From NCBI GenBank assembly GCA_027257055.1, contig JAPVLO010000153.1, positions 7,750,001 to 7,814,000 of the forward strand: 64,000 nucleotides of DNA, written 5' to 3'. The stretch's first letter is position 1. Each line of letters opens with the position of its first letter. Positions 21,445 to 34,380 of the stretch are shown here, in pieces. Made by a program: the position numbers and the translations under genes. The notes below the pieces were generated by a model. It did no database searches. It had not been told where the DNA came from and worked only from the letters and a program-made list of their open reading frames with translations. Origin of the DNA: Cephalopachus bancanus (Eukaryota; Chordata; Mammalia; Primates; Tarsiidae).

Positions 21445-21934
21445 CAAAGCTCTCCAAGAGAAGCTTATGCTAATTGTACAAGATGATCCAACAAGTTGAA
21501 GAAAGAAAATAATATAATTGTCATGTGGGGTTTTTGTCTACAAGAGAAAGGAATTAAGCTTTACTGAAGCATTGGAATTGACAAGAGTGCCTTCACTGAG
21601 TTATTGAATTAGCTCAACACAAATCCCAGAAACTATACAAGAAGTCTCCAGAATAAGAGGGAGTTCCACAAACACACAAGGGTTGCCATGGTACCTCCAC
21701 TGGTTGAGTTGTCATTTATGTGCTACGAGTCTTTATCAATGTAGCTTATCTTGTGAAAGCAAGACCTTTAGCATATGAAGCTTAATGCATTGTAACAAAG
21801 TAGGGTGTGAGTATGAAAATGTCCCATACCACACAGAAGTTTCCTGTTTATTTCATGACAAAGCAGTAAAAAAGAGTTGTTTGATTTAAAAATGAGCTTT
21901 CCATTTCCTTTTATAAAGAGACAATTGCTCCCAA
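21445..21934. other. unassigned non-coding DNA
   Basis: No gene or named repeat seen. Confidence 0.45.
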
Positions 21935-22600
21935 AATGTGAATCTCAAATGCATAATGCTAGGTGAAAGAAGGCTATACCACATGTTCTCACTCACAAGT
22001 GGGTCTTGAACATTTATCACAATGGTACAAGGGAGGGATCAGCAGTCATGGGGCACTGCAGGGGTGGGAGGAAGGGGAGAGGGCACGTGACATCACAAAA
22101 GATAACCTGATCCTAAAAACCTGATCCTAAACCAGAGGAAGTGAGGACCAGCTGGAGGCCCAAACTTCACCTGCACATAGACTACTTATGTACCTAATCC
22201 TGACTCGTACCCCACATCTCAATAATAAAATAAAGAGAAAAATTAATTAAATAAATTAAAATAAATTTTTTTAAAAAGAAAGAAAGAAGGCTATGTACCA
22301 TACAATTCCACCCACATGGTTGTAAGAACTATCATGTGATCCAGCAATCCCACTACTGGGATTGATAACAGGGATAGAAAACAGACCAGTGGTTGCCAGG
22401 AAGACACAGTAGAGAGAGGGGCTGGTTATCCAGAAGCATGAGGGAATCTTGGGGGATGATGAAACTGCTCTGTATCTAGATTGTAGTGGTTACATAACTT
22501 TTTTGTATTTATCAAAACTCCTAAAACTGTACACTACAAAGTTATATCCTAATAAACCTCTAATATATTACACCCTAATAAATGTTACTGTTTAAAAAAG
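21935..22600 (+). mobile_element. old L1M 3' end, split by a young L1
   Basis: The left piece ends 'TAATGCTAGGTGAAAGAAGG'. The right piece from 22284 continues 'CTATGTACCATACAATTCCA', 'GACCAGTGGTTGCCAGG', 'GTTACATAACTTTTTTGTAT' and 'AACTGTACACTACAAAG', the order of an ancient L1 3' end in sense. Confidence 0.8.
21979..22283 (+). mobile_element. truncated young L1 3' end nested in L1M
   Basis: 'CACATGTTCTCACTCACAAG' through 'CTTATGTACCTAATCCTGAC' and 'TCGTACCCCACATCTCAATA', then an A-rich tail: the lineage-specific L1 3' UTR in sense. The target-site duplication GAAAGAAGGCTAT is at 21965-21977 and 22282-22294. Confidence 0.85.
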
Positions 22601-22939
22601 TAGTTAATAAGTTTTGCTGGAAAAAGAAATGAATGTTTCTAACATTTTTGTCTAGCATTTTTTTAGTTTTCAGGCATTAAAACTAAAAGTTAGACATCTT
22701 ATTGAAATTTCAGTAATCAATAATTTTGAGAACCAGATGGTTTTATACCATTATTTAAAATAATAAAATTATTTTAATTTTATTTTATTGTATCTCATTC
22801 TTTTAAAATGTCTACTTTCATTAATTTGTAATATAGTAGTACATAATTTAGCAATAAAATTATGATGTATTTGGAAAGGAGCGCTAAACAATGATTGTAT
22901 TGTTTAAATGATGAGCAAAAAACTTGGAGATCACCTCTC
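22601..22939. other. unassigned AT-rich DNA
   Basis: Nothing assignable. Confidence 0.45.
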
Positions 22940-23232
22940 TAGTAAATAACTTTTCAAAATTTAATGTGTGTACAAACCATCTAGGGATCTTGTCAAAACA
23001 CAAAGTCTGACATAGTAAGAAGTTTCTACTAGACCAAATGCAGGCACCCTGATCTTGGATTTCCCAGTCTCCAGAACTGTGAGAAATAAATTTATGTTCT
23101 TTATAAATTAAAAAATATATATAAGCTATTATTCAGTTGTTGGGAGTGGAATCTGAGATTCTGCATTTCTAATAAGCTCCCAGGTGATGCCAAGGCAGTT
23201 GGTCCGAGGACTGCACTTTAAGTAGCAAGACT
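22940..23232 (+). mobile_element. MER5A-type element with an inner LTR scrap
   Basis: 'CCATCTAGGGATCTTGTCAA' at left and 'CTGCATTTCTAATAAGCTCC', 'CAGGTGATGCCAAGGC' at right belong to one MER5A. Between them 23035-23105 reads 'ACCCTGATCTTGGATTTCCC', 'AGTCTCCAGAACTGTGAG', 'AAATAAATTTATGTT', the 3' end of a MaLR LTR. The inner piece therefore inserted later, or the two were joined by rearrangement. Confidence 0.7.
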
Positions 23233-24129
23233 CATATCACAATAGCCTGAAGATACCCACATTGCTATCACAGAGACTAACAACCACTACATCTTACCCA
23301 GCAGGCTCAGTTCTCCCTCTTTGGGTTTGGGAGATATGGATTATCAGTCAACAGGCAGGTCTTTTAGCATTTTCCTACTGCATGATTCCACAGAGAAAAC
23401 TATTCTCATTCCCATGCTCATAAAGGCTGGTTGTGCTTAGTGTCACTGCTTATTCACCAGTGTGAGTTTCCTTGGAAGGAAGGACACGTTGTCTAATAAT
23501 AGCAGTGCCTTACATTTACACATGGTTTATAATTTACCAAATGTCAACTCATATCACCCTCATAGTGATCCTTGGAGGTAGAAGAAAGCAGATGTATTAT
23601 AAACCCACTTACAAGCATTATATGCCAAAAGCAAGCACAGAACCTGCAGAACTGGAGTGATCAGGCAAAGTTTTAAGAAGAAAGTGCCATGGAGTCTGAA
23701 GAATGGGTAGCATTTTACATAGATGAGGGGGAAATAAAATTCCAAGAAGGGAAGATGGAGTCAAATACCTTGTAAATATTTATTGAGCGAGTGATCTAAA
23801 ACTCAATAAAATCAGCAGGAGCAAAGATGTTCTAACTTTATTCTGCGGGAGGTAGATGTCATTAAAAATGTTAATTCGGAGACTAATATAATCAGACTCA
23901 CCATGAAAGCATTTGAGTTTGGTATAGGCAAGATTGGTGAAAGTGAGTCCAGCTAAGTGGCTATTGAAAAGGAAGAAGTACAAAATGATTAGGGCATGAA
24001 CTGAGGCAATAACAGTGGAAGGGAAAAAAACACTTCTAGGACTTTGCTCCTGATTGGATGTGCAGTGTCACAGAGGGAACACTGAAAATTGAAGCCATCA
24101 AAAGAGATAAGCTTTATATCTCAAGGCTC
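23233..24129. other. mostly unassigned; MIR-like piece
   Basis: 23490-23610 ('ATTTACCAAATGTCAACTCA', 'CCCTCATAGTGATCCTTGGA') resembles the 3' part of a MIR in antisense. The rest is unassigned. Confidence 0.4.
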
Positions 24130-24350
24130 ATAAAAATGTGTATGCCCTTTGACATAATTATGCCTCATTTGGGATTTTAGGCAAAGGAAATAAATTTCTC
24201 AAAGGTAAAATCTCTTTCCACCAGTTTCAAATTATGTTGATTGTGGCATTATTTGTAATGAGTAAGAGTACAAATTCAAGAACAACCTAAATGTTCATGA
24301 TATGGAATGAGCAAGTAAATTATTGTGCAAAAAGATTATAATGACATTAT
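24130..24350 (+). mobile_element. L1ME 3' fragment
   Basis: 'GCATTATTTGTAATGAGTAA', 'AACAACCTAAATGTTCATG' and 'GAGCAAGTAAATTATTGTGC' are the ORF2-end words of L1ME. It lies upstream of a second L1ME piece that contains earlier ORF2 sequence, so the order is not collinear. Confidence 0.7.
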
Positions 24351-24359
24351 AAGATTCAG

Positions 24360-26170
<1,811 letters not shown>

Positions 26171-27000
26171 TCCTTTTTTTTTTTTTTTTTGGTAAAGAAA
26201 GGAATGTAGTCCTTAAAGAAGATAAATGGAAGCCCAATGATGAAACTTTTCCCATTTGAGGAGGAGGAGAAAGAAGAGAGCTCATGGCAATAACCAACAT
26301 AGGAATGCCATAGACAGACAGAGGGAAATGAAGGAGGACAAGGGTCTGGAAGCTAAGGAATGGGAACTTCAAGAGGAGAGAGTGAAGGGGAGCATAATGT
26401 AGCAGAAAGGCCTGAAGGACTACCTACCCCAGAGAAAAGTTGATGAGTACTAGTGGTGAAAGCCAGGGTACAAAGGAATTTAAAGCAACCACTTTCCTCC
26501 CCACCTGCTCATCATTGTAAAAAGAGAGAAGTGTAGGGCGCTACTGTAAACTTCTTGAATTCCAGGCTCTGCAATTGACATTCAGACACAAGACATTTAA
26601 ACACTCAGGTGATTTTGGTGTGCAGCCGAGGTTGGGAACACTAAATTAAGGCACACACTGAGAGGGTAATAAGTCAGGAAAGTTGATGTGTGTAGATCAT
26701 TCTTTCACTGAGTTTGACAGATGAAGACAGGAGTGAATTAAATTGTAAAGCCACCAACGGGTCAAGGAAGATGTGAGGAAGTTGTAGGTTGAGATAAAGA
26801 AGCCCATATGGGGCAGAAAAGATTAAATATGCAAGAAAGGTGGAGGAAAGGGGAAGGAAAAAAAGGAACTTAATGTTTCTAAACTTTCTGTTGCATGGCA
26901 GGCATTTTACATATGGTATCACCATTATTATTCCTTTCACTGGATTTTTGAGGTACATGACACTGTGTCAGATTTACAGTGAGTAAGTGAAGCATAAAGA
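26171..27000. other. mostly unassigned; weak hAT and MIR pieces
   Basis: A T-run at 26173-26191. 26565-26650 has MER20-like words ('TTTAAACACTCAGGTGATTT', 'GTGTGCAGCCGAGGTTG'). 26880-27000 resembles an antisense MIR end. The rest is unassigned. Confidence 0.4.
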
Positions 27001-27010
27001 AAGCAGAAAT

Positions 27011-27260
27011 ATGAGGTGAGTGGATTGCCTGAGCCCGCGGGTTCGTGACCCGCCTGGGCAGCAAGACCTCATCTCTATAATAAAATCAAAAAATCAGCCG
27101 GGCATGGTAGCGCATGCCTGTAATTCCAGCTACCTGGAAGGCTGAGTTAGAAGGATCGCCGGAGCCCAGCAGGCGAGGCTGCGGTGGCCAGGAGCGGCCA
27201 CTGCACTCCAGTCTGGGTGAGCGAGTGAGACTCTGACTCAAAAAAAAAAAACAGAGAGAA
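27011..27260 (+). mobile_element. Alu, 5'-truncated, lineage-specific type
   Basis: Begins inside the left arm at ATGAGGTGAGTGGATTGCC, so about 40 bases of 5' end, including the A box, are missing. The target-site duplication AAAGAAAGCAGAAAT is at 26996-27010 and 27261-27275. The duplication shows that the truncation happened during retrotransposition, not by later deletion. Confidence 0.94.
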
Positions 27261-27275
27261 AAAGAAAGCAGAAAT

Positions 27276-29179
27276 AGCAAAAACCCAAACCCACAACACT
27301 TGGGCTCTTTCCTTTGCTTAGGGGTGGAGCAAGGTCTTGGGGACAGTGAATAGATAAGGAGTCCAGGAAACAGCTGGAGGAATCAGCTTGGAAAAAAGGA
27401 AGAACACATCTACTGAGAGAGATACAGAGACCAGCAAGAAGAGAACATGAGTAAAGGGGCCAGAGCATGTCGGTGCATAGAGAAGGGCAGTGACAAAACC
27501 ACTGTGGGGCAGAGAGGGAAGAGGTTGAGGCTCACAGCTGACTTCCCTCATGATCTCAGGAAAGCTGGAGGCAGGTAATTCACGGACAGTGAACACCAAC
27601 GCTTAGGGACAATGCCTGTATGCTGCATAACAGAGCAGAGAGCCAGCCTTGCCTTCTCACCCAGTGAGATATGGATTAGCCTCTCAACAACCAATCTGTC
27701 ATCTGCTGGAAGCCAGGAGTACAGACTGAGATGCCCACAGCTGAGTGGGAGCCACAAGTAGGAAAAGCATGGTCCTGCCTTCCAAGAGCTAACGGTTTGG
27801 AGTTACCCAATTTTATTTTTCACTAGCTGTTAAAATAGTCTGGTAAGAACAACTACAGTAGCAATCATTTTCTTTGCAAAGATCATATCGAAATATTCCA
27901 CCATTGAACGTCTCATGTAGCCCAGTGGTTCTGAAAATAAATAAGGAACTGCATAACTTCGTAGATACCCATACCTTGATCGTCACAGAAGGATGTGCAG
28001 GCCATGCTTGAAAGACGCATCTCCCATCAGCTAAAAGAACCAGATAGAGTCTACAGTTTAATTATACAAGGACACACTACTGAACAGGAAACATTAGTTT
28101 ATTATGCTTATACAGGTGCCTCCAGCTTCCAGCTCAAAAGGATAGCCAACGCACCATGGGATTTTCAATGGGCTTCCTGAGGCTTGGCAAGTGCCCACTG
28201 CTGAGTGTGATTTGCCAGTTATTCCAGAATGGCTGTCAAATCAAAGGGGCAAACTCAGTGTTTCATTAACCTTTTTAAAAACTCAATAACTTCGTTTAAA
28301 ATATTTCCTTGGTGGCTCTCTGGGTTATGTAGCAATCAGATGCATTATTAATTAATGGCATCAAACAACATCAGCAACTTAGTTATTCAGGGATAACTAT
28401 TTGATTCAGGCAGCTGCTACTATTTGTTTCAGTACTTTTTTAGCAAGAGAAAATGTGGTGGGTTTTTTGCAAGAGAAAAAAGGTAGTGGTTGTATGTGAT
28501 TTTGTTATTACCAAGAAAAAAAAAAGACAGAACAACATACAGTCCTATTAGAAAAGGGATAGCCTATATTTGTGAAAAACAACAAAAGTGTGGGTTATGT
28601 AGGCAACACAAGTGTTTATGTATTTTATTCATACAGCAGAGAATAAACACAGCAACCTGAAAGTTTTGGCACTAGGTATTAAAAAAGAAAGCAAAACCTC
28701 CTTGGGTCACTATTTTCTTTTGCCCCTCTCTTACTCCTCTTTTTTATCCGGGAAGGTGAAATTTAAATCCCTGTAGCCCCCCCTCAAATATTGCCAAGCT
28801 GCTGTTGAATGTTATTCAGAAATAGGGAAAGAAATTTAACACAGACACTCAACACTTTGGCTGACCGAAGAAATATCTTTGAGGTCATTCGACTTAAGAC
28901 ATTTTTATTATTGTTTTGTCTATTTTCTGGCTCAATCTCAATGGAAGATGTATGATCCTGATCATGCAAAACCAATCTGGGGAGAATCAGTTATTTCTTC
29001 TCCAAGTCTTCTCTGCCTTCTGACTCCCCTAACTACCTCCCTCACCTTGTAAAACTGGCAGGCTCTGGACATTTTGCGTGCTGAAAAAAATCACTGTTTT
29101 GCCTCCAGCAAGGAACACAAATGTTGCAACACTGACTCCTCCTCTAATGAAGAAAGAGTGAACAAGTGCACCGAGTTGA
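27276..29179. other. repeat-poor DNA upstream of the CpG island
   Basis: No transposon can be named over almost 2 kb, unusual for this window. 28180-28440 is AT-rich with homeobox-like ATTA words ('GCATTATTAATTAATGGC'). The position suggests upstream regulatory DNA, an inference without conservation data. Minus-strand frames at 27318-27599 and 27548-27757 have no recognisable product. Confidence 0.4.
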
Positions 29180-29199
29180 GCTTCTTCTCACAGAGCCAC

Positions 29200-29421
29200 C
29201 AGGCTGGGGACAGTGGAGCGGAGGCTGAAATCCCCAGACGTCCGTCTTCTGGGCAGGGCTTTCCCCCTCCCTTCCCTCTCTGCCTTACTCGCTCGCTCCT
29301 TCTCCCTCTTTCTGGATTTTACCGGTTGTTCACGAAACAGCTTCACACACAATGGATCTCCACGTCCTTGTGCAGGAAGTGCTCACGGGCTGATAAGGCA
29401 GACTTTGCTCCCAGGCTAAAA
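29200..29421 (+). other. probable untranslated first exon (start not defined)
   Basis: The right boundary is a good donor, CTAAAA|GTGAGTACC, with the intron starting at 29422. The start is only a guess, inside the pyrimidine-rich stretch before the island peak. An ATG at 29353 gives a 13-codon frame ending in TGA at 29394, so if transcribed it would be an upstream reading frame. I do not recognise the gene. Confidence 0.4.
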
Positions 29422-29870
29422 GTGAGTACCCACGGGACTGAGGCTGCCGCGGACTGCATGCGGCCAGGGGCGGCGCGGGCGGGCGCTGCCCCTGGGCTGA
29501 GGGTTCGAGGCCCGTGTGCGGGAGGGGAGCGAGGGTGCTTGAGAAATTGCCAGAAAGCGGCTAGATCCGATGGGAAAGCCCCGGATCTCACCGCGGTCTG
29601 CCTGGAAGTCCTTTCTCCGAGGAACTGAAGATACTCTAAGGTGGATTGCCTCTGCCACCCACCTCCACTCCACATCTTACAAACTGCATTCGGCACGCAT
29701 TCGTCTTTTAAAATGCATCTTCGAGAATGAGTTTTGGCGTGATTGTGGATTGTGGGATTCTCCGAATGTGCATTGTTTACGTTGAAAGAAAAAGAAAAGG
29801 AAATAGCGGGGAGCGGGGAAAGGGACAGGTGATGTGACCACAGCCGTACTTGAGGGTCTCCCAGCAGCTG

Positions 29871-29898
29871 CCCCGCCGCCGCCGCCGCAGCAGCAGCC
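29871..29898 (+). repeat. (GCC)n(GCA)n trinucleotide run
   Basis: Five GCC units followed by three GCA-type units, within the CpG island. On the minus strand it gives an alanine run in a frame that I do not believe is coding. Confidence 0.9.
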
Positions 29899-29929
29899 TC
29901 CCGGGCATCCAGTGGGGAAAGTTTCGTGT

Positions 29930-29986
29930 TACCTGTGCTGACCCAAAAATGTGACTCTCCCAAAAAGCCGGCGGGGGTAGTGGCAG
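29930..29986 (+). other. second strong splice donor (alternative exon end)
   Basis: GTGGCAG|GTAAGC at 29980-29992 is close to the consensus donor. With the donor at 29421 it suggests alternative first exons or an exon internal to the 5' UTR. No matching acceptor is evident directly upstream, so an alternative first exon is the simplest reading. The start is arbitrary. Confidence 0.35.
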
Positions 29987-30170
29987 GTAAGCAGTCTCCG
30001 GGCTGTGAGCCGGAGCTGGACGGAGGCAGATGGACCTAAGCAGAGGAATTCGAGCCAGAGAGGAAGCTGGAAGGAGAACCCGCGGGAGAGGAAAGGAGGA
30101 AAGAGCGGCGGAGGGGAGGGGGGAAAGTCAGCCAAACTCAGGTGACAGGAGAGCCAGCGTGCTGTGGAAG

Positions 30171-30424
30171 GGGGAAGCCAGGGCTGGAGTTCTGGCTGTC
30201 AGAGTAGGAAAATATCCTTTTAGTGACCTCTACCTGTATCCTGGGGAAGCAACCTACATTGCCCTAATAACACACAGTGTAAGGTCGTCTATAACTGGAC
30301 TTGAAAAGGGTTGCAAAGCATTACTGTGGATCTGGAGGGATTACTTTGTCTTCATTCATCAGGTTGGCTGGCAAAGATTTCCCACCTGAATCTTATGCTT
30401 CTTGGCCAGTGGAGTTCTGCTATA
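30171..30424. other. unassigned DNA after the CpG island
   Basis: Low CpG; no repeat named. Confidence 0.4.
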
Positions 30425-30515
30425 ATACTACTCTTGCCCCTCGGCTGTGCAACCTTGGGCAAGAGATTTGCCTTCTCTGGACCTCAGTTTTCTCTGCAAA
30501 ATTTAAGGAAATTAC
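30425..30515 (+). mobile_element. MIR fragment
   Basis: 'GTGCAACCTTGGGCAAGAGA', 'TTTGCCTTCTCTGGACCTCAG' and 'CTCTGCAAAATTTAAGG' are the sense MIR core. Confidence 0.75.
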
Positions 30516-30650
30516 ATGTATTTGTATTACATGTATATGCATCAATTATGAGTATATCTAGGGAATTGTATATATTACATATAAATGTTTAGTAGAAGTG
30601 CTAATAGTGCAAGAAAGGAGCGTTTTAAAATTTTTAATTTCAGTGGTTCT

Positions 30651-30728
30651 TTTTTTTAATTTAATTTTGTTTATTTTAAAGATGTGGGGTAGAATTCCAG
30701 ATTAGGTATACAAGTGGTCATAATACTC
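30651..30728 (-). mobile_element. very short (78-bp) L1 3' insertion
   Basis: Only the 3' UTR end is present ('AAAGATGTGGGGTAGAATTC', 'CAGATTAGGTATACAAGTGG'), with its T-run at left. The target-site duplication GTGGTTCTT is at 30643-30651 and 30729-30737. It is one of the shortest L1 insertions in the window. Confidence 0.85.
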
Positions 30729-30737
30729 GGTGGTTCT

Positions 30738-31384
30738 TAAAGATTAGGAGTGGTAAGTCATCTTGAGAATTAACTTCGAGTCCTCTCCTCAGGCAGAAAA
30801 ACACTTTTGCGGCGGTGTACATACGATTTTATGTGTAATCCTTGAGGATTCATGGACATTCCCTAAAGCCACGCCTGAGCTCCAGGAGGAAAGCCCTTGT
30901 TTTTAAGGGATGCCTCAATCCACCCAGCCAAACCCCATCAGGCAGCTGGGCTGACTTTTGGAGTAATCCTCAGCCTTCCTAGGAGTCTGGAGTCAGCCAT
31001 GCTGCTCGAAGAGACAACCCTCCTGTCATAGGTGAGCTCCCTTCTGCCAGCCTTTGTCTCTGGAGGACCCCTCCTCATAACTCTTTTAATGACTTTCCTA
31101 AGGTGATGGCCCTTACCCTTAGAGCTTTCAGTCCCACAGAAAACACTGGAGAGCCACCCAAAGAGGGTTGCTGCCCTAATCAGAGTGCCTTTCAGGTCCC
31201 CCACCTGGGTACCAGACAGTGATGTGAAGATTTTGCTTGGAAATAAAGCACTATTTGCTCTCCATGGTATATTTATGAGGAGGCAAAGGTGCTCCTTTGC
31301 ACCTCTGTCCTTTCGTTTAGGAAACTAGGAACTCATACCTGGAGAGACCTGAGTCTTCCACTGGCAGTATCTGCAAGGTGTAAC
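30738..31384. other. unassigned non-coding DNA
   Basis: No gene or repeat recognised. Confidence 0.45.
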
Positions 31385-31590
31385 AGAAAATGCACAGGGC
31401 TTTGGAGTCCAGTGAAGTGGGTTCCAAATCTTGGCTCTCACACATTGGCAAGCCACTGAATCTCTCTGAGCTTCACTTTTCCTATCTGCAAAATGAAAAC
31501 AATATTGTTTGTTTTGTACAGTTGTTGGGAGAATGAAAATAGTATCTGTATCATGCTTGGCTCATAGTCAATAATAAATTGTTATGATTA
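31385..31590 (+). mobile_element. MIR SINE
   Basis: 'GGGCTTTGGAGTCCAGTGAA', 'GTGGGTTCCAAATCTTGGCTC', 'CACTGAATCTCTCTGAGCTT', 'CCTATCTGCAAAATGAAAAC' and 'GTTGTTGGGAGAATGAAAA' cover the whole sense MIR. Confidence 0.88.
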
Positions 31591-32184
31591 ATATTCATGT
31601 GGGATGATAAGTAAATGTTCAATAGTAGTCTCTGCTTTTTATAGCAGCTTGCTCTCTCTCCTGTGGGGCTTGTATTAGCAGAAGAGTGAGTAAAATCAGT
31701 TCTGGTCTAGTTATTCTCAGAGATGCAGAGTTCGGTTTTTGCTCCAACTGTGCTGTATCAAGCAGAGCATTATGTGTGACCGGCAAGTAAAAATATGTCT
31801 GAACCAGCCCATCTCTCAGTTTTCTTTTGTCTCATGATCTTATACATAACAACTAGATTAGTGCCCCTAGCTACAAATAGCTGGGCATGGAAACAGAAGT
31901 CCCACAGCTGGGTCCATCTCCATATACCAGAAATTGTCTCTGTAGAGAGAAATGTCTCCAGTGCTATCTTTCACAGCTTAACACAGATTTTGCCAACTCA
32001 GTTTATTCTCTTACTCTCTGGGATCCTGGCCCCTCAGTCACAAGTGGTCAGATGACATAGCAATAAAGGAAAGAAAGTTAAAGAGCCTTAGAAGGAAATT
32101 GGAAACCCACAAAGTAGCCAAAGATCTATCAGTGTATTCGGCAAGGCATTCTTGCATACAGAGATGACAATATTGATACCTACT
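31591..32184. other. unassigned non-coding DNA
   Basis: A plus frame at 31795-32055 has no recognisable domain. Nothing else assignable. Confidence 0.45.
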
Positions 32185-32400
32185 GTATACACTGAGCTTT
32201 TGAGACATACTAAGCATTTTCACACATTATCTCAAATAATTTCTATAGCCATACAGGAGGGTATGGCTTATCATTTAAAGTTTTACCAGTAAAAAAACTG
32301 TGGCTTACAGAAATGTACATAACTTGTCCAGTCTGCTTAGCTTGTAAAGGGCAGAATGATAATCCAAGCAAGGTCTGTCTGATTTTGACACCCACTTTTT
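32185..32400 (-). mobile_element. MIR SINE
   Basis: 'CTAAGCATTTTCACACATTA', 'TCTCAAATAATTTCTATAGC', 'AAACTGTGGCTTACAGAAAT' and 'CTTAGCTTGTAAAGGGCAGA' run in antisense MIR order. Confidence 0.75.
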
Positions 32401-32764
32401 CCCCACTACTCAATGTTGCCAAGTTCCTTGATATCAGAAAGTTGCATCATGCCAACTTGATAAGATTCTTCTAAGGGCAGGAATAACCAATACCAGTGGG
32501 TGATTTTAAGTGATGTAAGAACATATATTTTGCTTGTGGTACATATTAACATGGAACAACAACAAAATCACCTGTGTGAGAATAATTTTTTTGACCCTTC
32601 CCAAGCCCAGTGGTTAGTCTCAAGATTGGCAATACCCAACTTCAGCAAGTGAGGCTGACTCTCTGCCACTGAGCTCTTGGGTAATCCTTCTAGGTTAAAA
32701 AGAGCTCTGGAATTTTCATTGTTTACCACTTTTAGAATCAAGCCATCATTTGCATTTGCCTCAC
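32401..32764. other. unassigned non-coding DNA
   Basis: Nothing assignable. Confidence 0.45.
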
Positions 32765-33195
32765 TGTGTTAAGCATGTATTCATTCATTTATTCAACAAA
32801 CACTTGCCGAGCTCTGTTTTGTGCTGGGCACTGGATGATACGGTGAGGTATAAGACACACAGAGTCCCAGCTCTTATGGGATTTCTATATGCCGTAAGAG
32901 TAGCAAATAACAGGCAGGAAAACAAATACATAACATCATTTCTGATATTGATAAATGTGATGAAGAAAATAAAAAGAAGCAGGGGGCTACAGAGTGACAA
33001 GGCTGAGGAGCAATTTTAAATAGGACAGTCAGAGAAAACTTCATAACAAGGTTACCCTTAAACTTAAACTTACATTTACAAAGGTGGCCAGCCCTGTGAA
33101 GGTCTGGGGGAGAGTCTACCTTGGCAGACGAAATCTCAAAGGAAAGATCCTAAATTGAGATAAATGAAGCTTCATATCTAAAGATGGGCTCTTTA
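32765..33195 (-). mobile_element. L2 LINE 3' end
   Basis: 'TTCATTCATTTATTCAACAA', 'TGTGCTGGGCACTGGATGAT', 'GTGATGAAGAAAATAAAAAG', 'GGACAGTCAGAGAAAACTTC' and 'GGCCAGCCCTGTGAAGGTC' match antisense L2 in order over 400 bp. Confidence 0.88.
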
Positions 33196-33254
33196 GAAAT
33201 CAAGTTGAGTTTAATATAGGAGGAATTATTGTTTGAATGCCTAGTACACTAGTC

Positions 33255-33440
33255 TAGGCTATGCAGTATACTTTATGCCTATCTGATCTAATCTTCCCAA
33301 CAATCTTGTGAGTTAGCTTTTTTTGGTCTTGATGTTATAGTTGAAGAACTTGAGACTCATAGAGGTTAAGGAGCTAGTTCAAGGTTACAAAGCTAGTATT
33401 TGAAACCTTTAGTCTTTCACTCCAAAGTTCACAACTTTTG
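33255..33440 (-). mobile_element. MIR SINE
   Basis: 'AATCTTCCCAACAATCTTGT', 'GAAGAACTTGAGACTCATAG', 'AGGTTAAGGAGCTAGTTCAAGG' in part, and 'ACAAAGCTAGTATTTGAAAC' are antisense MIR. Confidence 0.82.
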
Positions 33441-33584
33441 CTAACGCAGCATATAGCCTTTGAAACAATCTTTTCAGGGAGATAGTGACAGAATCAGTAG
33501 AAGAAAAATATCAGAAGTATATTAGGCAGCTAAATACTGACAATGATTTGTATCTGATGTCCCAAATTTAATTAGTGTGTCTAA

Positions 33585-33917
33585 ATCGGAACTACCCAAT
33601 ACGGTAGACTAGCTGCAAGTGGCTATTGAGCACTTGAGATGTACTGTAAGTACAAAATACACCCTAGGTTTTGAAAACTTAATATTCCATCCCAAACCAG
33701 GAAAATGTCTATTAATTTTCATATTGTTTGTATGTTTAAATGATAATATGTGAGATATACTTGCTTAGATAAAATATATTAAAATTAATTTCACCTATTT
33801 CCTTTTAGTGTATTTAATGTGGCTTCTTAGAAATTTAAATAAATAAATAAATAAAAAGAAATGTTAAAATCACATATATGACTTCACATTATATTTCCAT
33901 TGAACAGCACTGACCCA
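33585..33917 (-). mobile_element. non-autonomous hAT-type element with inverted ends
   Basis: The right end, read in reverse, starts CAGTGCTGTTCAATGG. The left side has 'CCCAATACGGTAGACTAGC', 'AAGTGGCTATTGAGCACTTG' and 'AGATGTACTGTAAGTACAAA'. This is the widespread mammalian element with GCTGTCCAATA-type termini. It includes an (AAAT)n run at 33835-33856. Family name not assigned. Confidence 0.75.
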
Positions 33918-34380
33918 GACTAATAAATTGACAAAGAAAGAAAATTTTTCCCCTTTCTTCCAAATTTGACTTTTTCCTTCTATTCTTGCTTCAGACTCCT
34001 TCTCAAGTCTTCCCCCAAATTTGGATATTTGGTGAAGCAAGAGAGAAAAGAGGTTCTTCTTCCTTCTCCCTTACCCTCATCCTGCTGATAATCAGGTGAT
34101 AATCTGAACCCCCCCTACACCATGTCACTTTTGGATTTAATGAAATGGAATCTGTGATTAAAAATTGTTACCAGGACCCATCCTCTCACTCAGGCAAATA
34201 TCTAGACGCTTTCAAACATTCTATGACCAAAAGATCATTTAAAATCTGGACATAAAATTTTACCTTTAAATCACTTTCTCTAGACAGCTAGAGCTTTGTG
34301 TTTTTGTGCAAAGTTTGTTAAATAAGTCATCTCATGCGGTGATAAATGTTTCTCCCTCTCTGTTCTCTTTCTTAAAACAG
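33918..34380. other. unassigned DNA ending in a strong acceptor-like tract
   Basis: The last 35 bases are pyrimidine-rich and end CTTAAAACAG, a good splice acceptor. Otherwise nothing assignable. Confidence 0.4.

Larger units (their letters stand above)
29180..30170 (+). promoter_or_regulatory. CpG island / probable promoter
   Basis: CpG density jumps here: roughly ten CpGs in 29461-29520 alone, against almost none in flanking kilobases. GC boxes of GGGCGG type occur near 29476-29484. Two strong plus-strand donors lie inside. Repeat-free flanks support a real promoter. Long open frames on both strands (for example 29074-29628 plus and 29343-29963 minus) are expected from GC-rich DNA and are not called as genes. 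Confidence 0.75.

Noticed and set aside
29074..29628. Plus-strand frame of 184 codons over the putative first exon
   Set aside because: It runs through the strong donor at 29421 into intron-like, GC-rich sequence, and the composition is that of chance frames.
29343..29963. Long minus-strand frame (206 codons) across the CpG island
   Set aside because: Stops are rare in GC-rich DNA. The frame has an alanine run from the GCC repeat, no domain, no Kozak support, and crosses the opposite-strand donors.
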